Source of the DNA: Paenibacillus tianmuensis
Lineage (GTDB): Bacteria; Bacillota; Bacilli; Paenibacillales; NBRC-103111
DNA length: 53,286 nucleotides
Assembly: GCF_900100345.1 (NCBI RefSeq)
Contig: NZ_FMTT01000043.1
Span: forward strand, 1 to 53,286
Direction: 5' to 3'
Position numbers and translations under genes: made by a program
In this document: positions 16,871-24,842 of the stretch, piece by piece
How positions within the stretch are numbered: the first letter of the stretch is position 1
Layout: each line of letters opens with the position of its first letter
Notes under the pieces: generated by a model
Databases searched by the model: none
The model's input: the letters and a program-made list of their open reading frames with translations, nothing else
What the model was told of the DNA's origin: nothing

Positions 16871-16873
16871 CGC

Positions 16874-18283
16874 TCACGATGACGATCCGATCGCGAATGT
16901 ATTCAAATAATCGTTCAGATCGAAGTTCTTCATCGTTTTTGCACAGCAGAACTTATATTTCACTTCGCTGCCGCACGGACACGGATCATATATATTCGCG
17001 GGCGCAAACCGTTCTTTTAGTGCTTTCTTTAAATCGCTTAAATCCTCCGTAAACTCCATGCCCATGATGTAGTGCCAATTAAAATGATCGCATACCCGCG
17101 CGACCTGCGCCGCCCGCTCTTCCGTTCTCACTTTGACAATGATGGGTTGCCGCTCGGATCCCCAGCCTTTATCCGGATAACCGACTTTATCTTTACTCAT
17201 GGCCTTCCTGCCGCCTCCTTCCAACTGTTGCATGGTTTCATGCTTTCGAAGCTTACGTTCATGTTCAGGAATGTTATCCGCCAATGTTCCCATGTACATC
17301 TCCGCCACCGGCAGGAATGACTCCCGATCCCCTGAGCGCAAATCAAATTCATACAAATGCAATTCCTGCGCTGCAGCTGCGGCAGTTTCATCTGCCTGTT
17401 TCATAGGTGCAAGCTCCTCCTCCATTGGCAGAAAAGGAATTTTGCTCTTCGTTTCACGATGAATATCCAGCAGCTTGCATAAGCTGTCCGCCAAAAAATC
17501 CCGCAGCTTCAAAGCATCTAGCCTCGTGTATGCACGAGCATATACCAAAGCCTGCCGGAAATGCCACGCTGCAAGCTCTAGTTCTCCAATCTGCAGCAGC
17601 AAATCGGCAAGCGAATAATGGGATTCCACATGTGAAGCATCGACTTCGACCGCATGTTCAAAAACAGCCGTTGCCAACTCCGGCCGACCACCCTTATAAT
17701 ATAAATTCCCCAGCTTGTTCCAAAGATGACTATCTGCTGGATCATTCCCGAGCCGTTCCAGAAACCGTTCTTCCCCCTCGCTTACCCATTGCGGAGTCGT
17801 GCCATCGTACAACTTCATAAGTCCAAGCATAAACCCGGCATCAGGCTCCGCCTTCGCCCTCATTACACGCCCCATCAAATCCAGCGTAAAGAGAGGCGAG
17901 GTAAACTCCCACTCCCCCGCTCCATTGCACTTTGTGCAACGGATATAACCGGTAAACTGCGCGTTATCAATCAACTTCCCCGGCAAATCGAAGTCTGTAT
18001 CGGGATTAGTGGGGTAATCGCTGTTTTCAACCACTTTTAGCCAGCCGGCCCCGTTAAAAATAGTCATCCCAATATCGTATACCGAAGCGTGGCCACATTG
18101 CTTGCACCGCAGCCGCTGCTTATTCGGTTTATAAGCGGGTGCAACTTTTTTGATCCGCCTGGCAATCATGGCAGCAGCTCTTCCCGGCAGCATCGCTACA
18201 GTCGGCGTTTCATCTAGCAGCGGCTCCACTCCGGTCATCACGGCAATCAGCTTTGGATTGATTCCTTTTTCCTTTCGGCTCAT
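16874..18283 (-). CDS. TPR and SEC-C metal-binding motif protein
   Basis: From the ATG at 18283 (GAGGGAGAG upstream) the product has 469 residues. It shows two CXXC pairs near the N-terminal third (LRCKQCGHA and IRCTKCNGAGEW, likely one split zinc ribbon), a central run of tetratricopeptide-like helices (DSHLWNKLGNLYYKGGRPEL, HVESHYSLADLLLQIGELEL), and a C-terminal SEC-C zinc motif (YDPCPCGSEVKYKFCC). A segment KVRTEERAAQVARVCDHFNW before the motif resembles SWIM/SEC-C proteins of the PBPRA1643 type. SEC-C modules mediate binding to proteins such as SecB or ribosomes. The longer frame to 18418 lacks a ribosome site. Exact role unknown. Confidence 0.8.
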   Translation of the reverse strand: MSRKEKGINPKLIAVMTGVEPLLDETPTVAMLPGRAAAMIARRIKKVAPAYKPNKQRLRCKQCGHASVYDIGMTIFNGAGWLKVVENSDYPTNPDTDFDLPGKLIDNAQFTGYIRCTKCNGAGEWEFTSPLFTLDLMGRVMRAKAEPDAGFMLGLMKLYDGTTPQWVSEGEERFLERLGNDPADSHLWNKLGNLYYKGGRPELATAVFEHAVEVDASHVESHYSLADLLLQIGELELAAWHFRQALVYARAYTRLDALKLRDFLADSLCKLLDIHRETKSKIPFLPMEEELAPMKQADETAAAAAQELHLYEFDLRSGDRESFLPVAEMYMGTLADNIPEHERKLRKHETMQQLEGGGRKAMSKDKVGYPDKGWGSERQPIIVKVRTEERAAQVARVCDHFNWHYIMGMEFTEDLSDLKKALKERFAPANIYDPCPCGSEVKYKFCCAKTMKNFDLNDYLNTFAIGSSS

Positions 18284-18637
18284 ACTCTCCCTCATCTCAT
18301 TCAATTCATTACATTTAAGTATTCCTTCAACAATAACGATCTTATGGGTCTGCAGAAGGTATTCCTTTATCGACTTTTGCGTTTCATAATTATTTCTGCA
18401 AGGGATGCCAGTCATCATTTCCCCGATTTCGTGATATGTTGTTCCTACGGCCTGGATGACCTAAGGATTTCTCCCCTCCCGCTCCACCGCTGCGGTAACC
18501 GCCTCTGTTTGTCGGGACATCTGCACTTTTTGAAAACACACTACGAATCCGGCATTCGGATTTTTGTCCAACTGATGATTCTGATGAAGCAACGTGTGGA
18601 CAAACAACTTATGTTTATTAAAGGTTTGGTGGAAACT
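18284..18637. other. Non-coding stretch
   Basis: No frame on either strand has a ribosome site or family resemblance. The region separates the SEC-C gene from the small ORF that follows the UPF0158 gene. It may hold the SEC-C promoter, but no consensus boxes stand out. Confidence 0.3.
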
Positions 18638-18778
18638 TTACCACATTAACAAAGCGGCTTGTTCCCTCAGGTCTTGTTCGAACATTTCACTTAGCGCGTC
18701 TCGATGGTAGGCTTGTCCAAGCTTGTTTCTCCTATACTGCTCGAAAGACACGATATTGTTTGTTTCGTGTTCACTCAT
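18638..18778 (-). CDS. 46-residue protein coupled to the UPF0158 gene
   Basis: The ATG at 18776-18778 overlaps the UPF0158 stop (18775-18777) by 4 bases (ATGA), the standard sign of translational coupling. The product (MSEHETNNIVSFEQYRRNKL ... REQAALLMW) is short, charged and helical, with no membrane segment. I recognise no family. The overlap makes it a real gene in its ancestral state, though the gene before it is now broken. Confidence 0.6.
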   Translation of the reverse strand: MSEHETNNIVSFEQYRRNKLGQAYHRDALSEMFEQDLREQAALLMW

Positions 18779-19254
18779 TCCCTCATCTTCTCAGCTTGAT
18801 TTTCATTTCCAACACTTACCTTCAAATTAACGTCTATGGATTCTAACCAATCCATGACACGTTCTTTATTTCTGCTTTCCACAAATTGATAATAACGATC
18901 CAATTCACGTGCATCCGAGGATAATGTGTCCTTGAATCTACGGAATATTTTCTTTCCGCCGCTCAATACGTGAAACAGCTTGGTCTTTAACTTCTCGTTT
19001 GGTACTGTATCTGCAAAGTCCTCCATATCCATATATCCCTCATGAGATTCGCGACTGGGGATTCAAAAATAGACTTCATTATATCCTTCTTCGATAGTCT
19101 CACTTAACGCCTCATCTTCATCGTCCATGTCAAACGAGTTTATCCTAACAATTTCACCAGTATCGATATTCAAAAAATGCTCAATTCCATCCATAAACAT
19201 ATCATATGTCTCTATCAGATCCTGAAGCTGACGCTCTGAAAGGATTAACTCCTT
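18775..19254 (-). pseudogene. UPF0158-family protein interrupted by one in-frame UGA
   Basis: An N-terminal piece (MKELILSERQ...FLNIDTGEIVRINSFD...YNEVYF) and a C-terminal piece (MDMEDFADTV...FRRFKDTLS...RVMDWLES) are the two halves of a UPF0158 protein and lie in the same frame, separated only by a TGA at 19063-19065 and ten codons. The family expects an arginine-like residue there, so CGA-to-TGA is the simplest change. AAGGAG precedes the ATG at 19254. The function of the family is unknown. The gene is probably inactive. Confidence 0.8.
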
Positions 19255-19422
19255 CATTTGAGATTCTCCTTCGCTAATACTACAACCCTTAGCAAGGGCT
19301 GACTGAGCCTCATGCTCCTCCCAAGTCACCCCATAAGGAGCTCCACCTTCCGTATAGCCGGCGATAAAATAAAAATGGTCATCTTGTTGAATGGAAAAAG
19401 ATTCTGGATTTGAAAGGAGCAA
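19255..19422 (-). CDS. Small ORF running in frame into UPF0158
   Basis: From a TTG at 19420-19422 the frame reads LLSNPESFSIQQDDHFYFIA, then GYTEGGAPYGVTWEE, and continues without stop into the UPF0158 start. The central FIAGYTEGGAPYGVTWEEHE stretch looks conserved. Either it was a separate small gene whose stop was lost, or the 5' part of the locus has decayed. No ATG and only a weak ribosome site are present. Confidence 0.35.
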
Positions 19423-19481
19423 CTTCTTACTCTTCTTTTTTATTTCTCAAATGCCCACACCCCAAAAAATCAAATGTAAAT

Positions 19482-19925
19482 CTATAAGCTCATCCCATGG
19501 TACCCCATTGCTTTGTAACCCTTGACACGTTTCTTGTACATGGACATAATCATCGGCACCTGCAAGTCTACATAATCATAGATCTGCACATCTCGTTTAT
19601 TTTGATGTGTTCGATGAAGACGTCTAGCGTATTGCTGAAGCGTCCCTTTTCAGGAGATCGGATGAACCAAGAATCGATCAATAGCTTATAGATCTCCTGA
19701 ATGCCAGGTGAACTCAAGTCTGAAGGTATATGGAAATTGGTATAGCGAGGAATTACCTTATGTTCCAATCCTCGAGCATGGGCTTGCGACTTCGCGTCTA
19801 TATTAATTCGAATCGGATCACATTGCATGAGTACAATCGGTTGATGTCCATCCTTTCGAAAAAAAACACCAAGCCGTTCTCTCCATTGGTCCATCAATTC
19901 TCTTCTGTGGACCAGTACCAAGGTG
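19482..19925 (-). pseudogene. Remnant of a superfamily II helicase resembling TOTE-type conflict helicases
   Basis: Three blocks are recognisable on the minus strand. ACTLVLVHRRELMDQWRERL corresponds to helicase motif Ia. RKDGHQPIVLMQCDPIRI normally follows the TATP motif, and joins here directly after GVFF, so about 100 residues between them are missing. After a frame change, GTLQQYARRLHRTHQNKRDV followed by YDYVD is motif VI. The blocks have the order and wording of the large helicases carried with archaeo-eukaryotic primase domains in TOTE systems. The 5' side is cut by the IS4 copy at 19926. Confidence 0.75.
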
Positions 19926-20345
19926 CAGGCCTGTTGATTATCCACTAAATGGTAGAAAAAAGATCGCCTTTTCTGTAGAATTGTTTGTACCACCAAACCG
20001 ATTCAAGAAAGAGGCGATCTCATGAAAAATTGTATCACGATCCCATCCGTTCTTCAATCCATTCTGAGTGCAGAAGAAGTCAAATCAATTGTGCAAACGA
20101 TAGGTTATGAAGACAAAGCCCGTTACAATATTGGTGCACGGCTGCTCATCTACAATGGGATGGTTACATTCCTACGGCTTAATTCAGGTTCACTATTCTA
20201 GCTTTTCGAGCAAAGCAGCAAAGGTACCTTTCGCTGTGTTCAAGGAGCTTTTTCATCTGCTTATCCAAAAATGTAGTCGTAAGATACGTCAGGCAGAAAA
20301 TCTTCAGCCACTGAAGGCAATCGAGAGCATTTGCTCTAAGCATGA
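19926..20345 (+). mobile_element. IS4-family element, degraded copy 2
   Basis: The left end CAGGCCTGTTGATTATCCAC is shared with copy 3. The transposase frame starts at 20022 (MKNCITIPSVLQSILSAEEV) but lacks about 25 bases after DKAR and further bases after the TAC AAT GGG stretch, which shift the frame. It resumes as GLIQVHYSSFSSKAAKVPFA and KELFHLLIQKCSRKIRQAE, then ends at the SH3 fragment. The DDE residues are absent. Confidence 0.85.
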
Positions 20346-20450
20346 CGGGCCATCCAATTCTCCCAGAATCACCCGCTCTCCGGCTGACAACCGGATCGGC
20401 TGAGGGTAATTGGAACGATGGGGCCTGATCACTTTGTATGTACGGCTCAT
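20304..20450 (-). pseudogene. Truncated duplicate of the SH3-like gene's 5' end
   Basis: Positions 20346-20477 repeat 9354-9472 at high identity, including the AGGAGGAGGGCAAG ribosome site and about 30 codons (MSRTYKVIRPHRSNYPQPIR and on). The frame then enters the IS4 remnant and stops at 20304-20306, giving a 48-codon chimera. The fragment has fewer bases at the GGGCCATC junction than the intact gene. The copy is not functional but could still be translated. Confidence 0.8.
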
Positions 20451-20519
20451 CTTGCCCTCCTCCTTCTTACTAGAACAGAAGTGTTCGGCGATGTGAACTA
20501 CCCGCCACCTACGCTTTGC

Positions 20520-20621
20520 TTAGAGGTAAGGTTGGTTGTAGTAAATATTTGCGTTGGAGAATCCTGCGGCGGCAGCCAAAAACAAGGTAAGACCACGGAT
20601 GCTCCGCCCCTTGTCGCTCAT
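20520..20621 (-). pseudogene. MFS transporter, N-terminal stub
   Basis: After an AAAGGAGAAGG ribosome site the ATG at 20621 opens MSDKGRSIRGLTLFLAAAAG, then FSNANIYYNQPYL and a TAA. The ANIYYNQP motif at the end of helix 1 is typical of a group of MFS exporters. The remaining 11 helices are gone. It lies directly downstream of the EthD-like gene, so it was probably once co-transcribed with it. Confidence 0.7.
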
Positions 20622-20651
20622 GTTGCCTTCTCCTTTCTCTGCCGGGGCAGA

Positions 20652-21677
20652 TTACCTTATCGTCGCGTGTTCCGGATACACCCGGTTCACTACATTGTAG
20701 TTCAGCCCGGTCCAATATTCGGATGCTTTCGGATCGGCGATCCGCCGCTCGTCTTTCTCGATTTCACTGTAATCTTCGGTCATCAGAAAGTCCTCTACAT
20801 CGTTCATATCGGCAAACGCCATGATCGTAATTCCGTCAATCCTGCTTGAGACGGGATGCCAGAACGGCTCCCCCTCGGATACCGGACCCATATTATGAAG
20901 CTGAACGTAACGTTTGACGTATTTGTGCGCCGCAGGCTTCGCCATCACAAGGCTCGCATACTTACGGAGCCAGTGCTCCTGGAACTCCTCCCGGCTCATG
21001 CCCTCTTGTCTTCGGTGAATCTTGACGAGCAGGATCGGGTCGCGCTGTGTTGCGCTCGGCAATATAATGTGCTCTGTCGCAATAACAGGGGCCAACTCGC
21101 GGAAAATGGCCTGATCTTCAGGAACAATTTTCGTCCTGAGTTTCTCTTGGCTGAATACAGCCTTCAAATCGTCGGGGGTGTTAAAAGCAAGATAGGCCAT
21201 GCCATCCCACTCCGGTCGTCTGTATTCCGGAATGTGACCGATGACCGTATCGTACAGTTCGCCGTTTGCGTCGGTCGGGGCTACGTAAGGCGGCGGGGTA
21301 AAATGGGTCGGACCCGTGGAAACGCGGTGCACCTGATCGTAACGGGCCAAGTGCCGGATTTTTCCCTCCTCTGTGTCCTGCGCATAAATAAAGCGGGGGC
21401 CGTGAACTTTTCGCCAATACTCCGCCCATTTTTCATAACTGGTATTCGGATCGCCCGCTAATGCAAGCTTCTGCGAGGTATCCGCAGGATCGGCAATCAC
21501 CTTTCCTTCCTGATCAAGAAGCGTATTCGGATCTCGTCGGCGTTGATCCAGCGGCGTGTTGTCGGCGCGGGACAGCAAGGAGGCCAGAACGGTCATTGGC
21601 TCCCGAGAAGACCGGTAATTCTCAAGATAAGGTGAACGATGGGAAAACTCACCCTCGCGTGATGAATGCTGTTTCAT
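20652..21677 (-). CDS. EthD-domain protein (tandem dimeric alpha-beta barrel)
   Basis: From the ATG at 21677 (AGGAGG ten bases upstream) the product has 341 residues. Two ferredoxin-like units are visible: one around residues 85-170 (SYEKWAEYWRKVHGPRFIYA ... MAYLAF) and a second around 215-330 (LLVKIHRRQEGMSREEFQEH ... ITIMAFADMNDVEDF). The repeated W....HGP/H pattern is typical of EthD/antibiotic-monooxygenase-like barrels. EthD proteins act in ring or ether breakdown or have unknown roles. An ArsR gene sits upstream and an MFS stub downstream, suggesting a former resistance or degradation cassette. Confidence 0.75.
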   Translation of the reverse strand: MKQHSSREGEFSHRSPYLENYRSSREPMTVLASLLSRADNTPLDQRRRDPNTLLDQEGKVIADPADTSQKLALAGDPNTSYEKWAEYWRKVHGPRFIYAQDTEEGKIRHLARYDQVHRVSTGPTHFTPPPYVAPTDANGELYDTVIGHIPEYRRPEWDGMAYLAFNTPDDLKAVFSQEKLRTKIVPEDQAIFRELAPVIATEHIILPSATQRDPILLVKIHRRQEGMSREEFQEHWLRKYASLVMAKPAAHKYVKRYVQLHNMGPVSEGEPFWHPVSSRIDGITIMAFADMNDVEDFLMTEDYSEIEKDERRIADPKASEYWTGLNYNVVNRVYPEHATIR

Positions 21678-21803
21678 GAACCTCACTCCTCCTGAATTTT
21701 CGTAGGCATGGACTCCATTTTGATATCAAAGCGGATCTAACGTTTTTTCTGAATTTCTTGATATGTATATATACAGAAATCTAGATATATAACTCCAAAA
21801 AAT

Positions 21804-21835
21804 AAAAAGGCAGTGCCTGAGCGAACAGGCGTGCC
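21804..21835 (-). terminator. Terminator after the ArsR gene
   Basis: GGCACGCCTG and CAGGCACTGCC pair around TTCGCT and are followed by TTTTTATTTTTT on the minus strand. It overlaps the ArsR stop codon. Confidence 0.8.
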
Positions 21836-22146
21836 TACAATTCATTCCGCATATATTCCGTAAATTCCCGCAGCAGTTGTTCATTTCTTCGGTAATAGGT
21901 CCACTGACCGTAACGTCTGGACTCCAATAGTCCGGCTTGTAGCATCATGGACAAATAGCTCGAAACAACAGATTGCGTTAACCCGGTTTTGGTTTGAATA
22001 CTGCCTACACATATCCCCCCTTTGAAATCGGCATCTTTGGGCAAGTAGATTTGAGGGTCAAAATGTTGTTCCGGATGCTTTAGCCATTCCAAAATTTGAC
22101 GACGGGATTCGTTAGACAACGCTTTAAATATCATCGTGGTATCCAT
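21835..22146 (-). CDS. ArsR-family regulator
   Basis: This is a 103-residue winged-helix protein (SNESRRQILEWLKHP at the start; recognition helix near TQSVVSSYLSMMLQAGLL; wing RRYGQWTYYRR). It has one cysteine in the DNA-binding region (GGICVGSIQ) rather than a metal-binding CXC pair. AT-rich sequence with ATATATCTAGAT-like dyads lies before the EthD gene (about 21770-21795), where it could bind. It is probably the local regulator of the EthD/MFS unit. Confidence 0.85.
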   Translation of the reverse strand: MDTTMIFKALSNESRRQILEWLKHPEQHFDPQIYLPKDADFKGGICVGSIQTKTGLTQSVVSSYLSMMLQAGLLESRRYGQWTYYRRNEQLLREFTEYMRNEL

Positions 22147-22225
22147 AGCATTACTATATCTATTTTTTTAGATATGTCAATGTCTATATTTTCAATGCCA
22201 ATGTCCTGCGGGCAGCCGCTGTTCA

Positions 22226-23119
22226 TTATTCCGGTTGATTCGGCGGATTGGCCTGGATATAGGTAATAAACTCCCGGGCTGCATAAGAAAGGTATTTATC
22301 CCGGGGATAAATAAGCGCCAGCTCCCAAGCAATCTGCGGATGGGAAATCGAAACGGTATGAACGGCAAGATGATGCAAACGGCTCGCCATCGATCTGGGG
22401 ATCAATGAAATTCCTAATTGAGACGCCACCATCTCGCAGCAGAAATCCCACAGAGAGGTCATATGAGCTACCTCGGGTTCGAACCCGGCCTGCAAGCAAG
22501 ATTGTCTAACGACGTCATGAAGGGCGAATTCCTTCGCGAACAGAATGAACGGCTCATGCTTTAATTCGACTAAACTGACGGATGTTCTTCCGGCAAGCCA
22601 GTGCTGACTGCTTACAATGACAACCAGCTCTTCAGATAACAAGGAAACGGTTTCATACAGCCGCGTGTTCACCGGCAGCACCGTAACTCCAAAATCGATA
22701 TTTCCTTGCTCCATCTGCGTCTCTACTTGTTTCGCGCTGTATTCTACCATTTGAATCTCAATCTTGGGATATCTCTTCTTGAATCCGGCAATGATTTTTG
22801 GGAAAAGCAATGCGCTGATGGTAGGCATGATTCCCATTTTCACGTTTCCTCTTTGTACTTGAACCAGCTCATTAACAGAAGACGATAACTCCTCCAGCAG
22901 TTGCAAAATTTGCAAAGCCTTCTCGTTAACCAGCTTTCCTGCATCCGTGAGCACAACCTCCCTCTCGGAACGGTCAAGCAACGTAACGCTCAATTCGTCT
23001 TCGAGGGTTTTGATCATCTTGCTGATCGATGGCTGAGATACAAACAGGACCTGCGAAGCTTTTGTAAAATTTTTATGCTTGGCGACCTCTGCAAAATATT
23101 GAAGCTGTCTAATATCCAT
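22226..23119 (-). CDS. LysR-family transcriptional regulator
   Basis: The 297-residue protein has the N-terminal LysR HTH (MDIRQLQYFAEVAKHKNFTK, SQPSISKMIKTLEDEL) and a type-2 periplasmic-binding-like effector domain from about residue 90. It has its own promoter (GTATAAT on the minus strand near 23190) and is separated from the leucine operon by a terminator. As a neighbour it could control the leucine operon, whose promoter carries a T-N11-A dyad; that link is inference. Confidence 0.9.
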   Translation of the reverse strand: MDIRQLQYFAEVAKHKNFTKASQVLFVSQPSISKMIKTLEDELSVTLLDRSEREVVLTDAGKLVNEKALQILQLLEELSSSVNELVQVQRGNVKMGIMPTISALLFPKIIAGFKKRYPKIEIQMVEYSAKQVETQMEQGNIDFGVTVLPVNTRLYETVSLLSEELVVIVSSQHWLAGRTSVSLVELKHEPFILFAKEFALHDVVRQSCLQAGFEPEVAHMTSLWDFCCEMVASQLGISLIPRSMASRLHHLAVHTVSISHPQIAWELALIYPRDKYLSYAAREFITYIQANPPNQPE

Positions 23120-23213
23120 CTGATCCGGATCTGCCTCCTTCTCCCCCTATAGGCAAAGCGGTATCCAAACCAATCCCTTTATCTCAAGATTATACTATCA
23201 TATGCCTTCCGCG

Positions 23214-23254
23214 CAAAAAACAGCACCGACGCGCCGCTAAACGCTTGGTGCTGT
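23214..23254 (-). terminator. Terminator of the leucine catabolic operon
   Basis: ACAGCACC and GGTGCTGT (23220-23254) form a perfect 8-bp stem, followed by TTTTTT on the minus strand, 18 bases after the last operon gene. Confidence 0.85.
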
Positions 23255-23271
23255 TCGGGAATGCGAGCGAA

Positions 23272-24810
23272 TTAAACCGGATATACCGGGTGCTTCCGTT
23301 CAGAGAAGACGACAACCTTGGACGAATAAGCCTCGAATCGATTCACTAACTCGTCACGTAACGAATCGGCCGGAATAATCCCGTCGATAATCATTTCGGA
23401 CGCTAGCCGGTAAATATCGATATCCTGTTTATACTCCTCCCGCTTTTGTTCGATAAAAGAGGCTCGCTCGTTTTCGGGCAGCTGAGCAATTTTATTGGCA
23501 TAAACGGCGTTGACCGCGGCTTCCGGTCCCATCACCGCAATTTGAGCCGTAGGCAACGCGAGACAGCAATCCGGTTCAAAGGCAGGACCAGCCATCGCAT
23601 AAAGGCCTGCTCCGTAGGCTTTGCGGACGATCACCGAGATTTTAGGTACGCTCGCTTCGGACATGGCTGAAATCATTTTCGCGCCATGGCGGATAATGCC
23701 TGCACGCTCCACCTTGGTGCCGATCATAAAGCCGGGGACGTCGGCGAGAAACAGAAGCGGGATATGAAACGCGTCGCAAAGGGTAATAAATCTGGCTGCC
23801 TTATCCGCCGAATCGTGAAACAGCACGCCTCCCTTCACCCGCGGCTGATTGGCAATGATCCCGACCGGTTTTCCGTTCATTCGGGCCAATCCCGTTATCA
23901 GTTCGCCGGCAAACAGCTTCTTGATCTCGAAGAATGACCCCTCGTCAATAATCCGGTCAATCAAGTCATACATATTAAAAGGAGCATTCTGATTGGATGG
24001 GATGATCTCTTCTAACGATTTCTCAAAGGATTGCGGCGCCGCTGCTTCCATAACCGGCGGTTTTTCGGAAAAATTGGCGGGAAAATAAGAGAGATATCGT
24101 CGTGCCATCGAAATGGCCTCTTCTTCGTTTTGGGCCAGCACATCGCCGCAGCCGGATACGGAGCAATGCATGCGCGCGCCACCCATTTCCTCGAGCGTAA
24201 CCTTTTCTCCGATAACCATCTCCGCCATCCGCGGGGAACCGAGATACATGGATGCATTTCCATCCACCATAATCACAATATCGCAAAAAGCCGGTATGTA
24301 GGCCCCGCCCGCAGCCGAAGGACCGAAGAGCAAGCAAATTTGAGGAATTTTACCCGACAATTTGACCTGATTGTAAAAAATACGGCCGGCCCCGCGCCGA
24401 CCGGGGAACATCTCGACCTGATCCGTAATGCGGGCGCCTGCTGAATCGACGAGGTAAATCAACGGCACTCTCATTTTTTCGGCTGTCTCTTGGATTCGAA
24501 TGATCTTCTCTACCGTACGCGATCCCCAAGAACCGGCTTTTACGGTGGAATCGTTGGCCATCACACAAACGGTTCTCCCGTTAATCTTTCCAATCGCCGT
24601 AACTACACCATCCGCCGGAAGGTCTTCTGCCGCGCAGTTGGCAAATAACGCATCCTCCAGCTCGAAGCCCGGATCAAACAATAGCTTCAAACGGTCGCGG
24701 ACAAATCGTTTTCCTTGCTCCGCATTCTTTTGATGATAATTTTGCGCCCCCCCTTTGAGGACCCGTGAAATACACTCCTGCAGCTCTTCCGAATTCATCC
24801 CTATGGTCAT
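23272..24810 (-). CDS. Acyl-CoA carboxylase, carboxyltransferase subunit (methylcrotonyl-CoA type)
   Basis: The 512-residue protein has N- and C-terminal carboxyltransferase crotonase-like halves (VDSAGARITDQVEMFPGRRG; GFMIGTKVERAGIIRHGAKM; AYGAGLYAMAGPAFEP). It uses a biotinylated carrier to carboxylate an acyl-CoA. The AYGAG.YAM.G..F.P segment and the operon partners (HMG-CoA lyase, hydratase) favour 3-methylcrotonyl-CoA as substrate over propionyl-CoA. GGGAGGAATAGGGG precedes the ATG. Last gene of the nine-gene operon. Confidence 0.88.
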   Translation of the reverse strand: MTIGMNSEELQECISRVLKGGAQNYHQKNAEQGKRFVRDRLKLLFDPGFELEDALFANCAAEDLPADGVVTAIGKINGRTVCVMANDSTVKAGSWGSRTVEKIIRIQETAEKMRVPLIYLVDSAGARITDQVEMFPGRRGAGRIFYNQVKLSGKIPQICLLFGPSAAGGAYIPAFCDIVIMVDGNASMYLGSPRMAEMVIGEKVTLEEMGGARMHCSVSGCGDVLAQNEEEAISMARRYLSYFPANFSEKPPVMEAAAPQSFEKSLEEIIPSNQNAPFNMYDLIDRIIDEGSFFEIKKLFAGELITGLARMNGKPVGIIANQPRVKGGVLFHDSADKAARFITLCDAFHIPLLFLADVPGFMIGTKVERAGIIRHGAKMISAMSEASVPKISVIVRKAYGAGLYAMAGPAFEPDCCLALPTAQIAVMGPEAAVNAVYANKIAQLPENERASFIEQKREEYKQDIDIYRLASEMIIDGIIPADSLRDELVNRFEAYSSKVVVFSERKHPVYPV

Positions 24811-24842
24811 CCCCTATTCCTCCCTTATTTCCAAAATGCTAG

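Noticed and set aside
19063..19065. Selenocysteine at the UGA in the UPF0158 gene
   Set aside because: No SECIS-like hairpin directly after the codon is evident, the family has no known Sec/Cys at this place, and the surrounding region is full of decayed genes.
20418..20849. 143-codon frame on the plus strand opposite the SH3 fragment, MFS stub and EthD gene
   Set aside because: It runs antisense to three recognisable coding pieces, has no ribosome site, and a similar shadow occurs opposite the intact SH3 gene at 9417.
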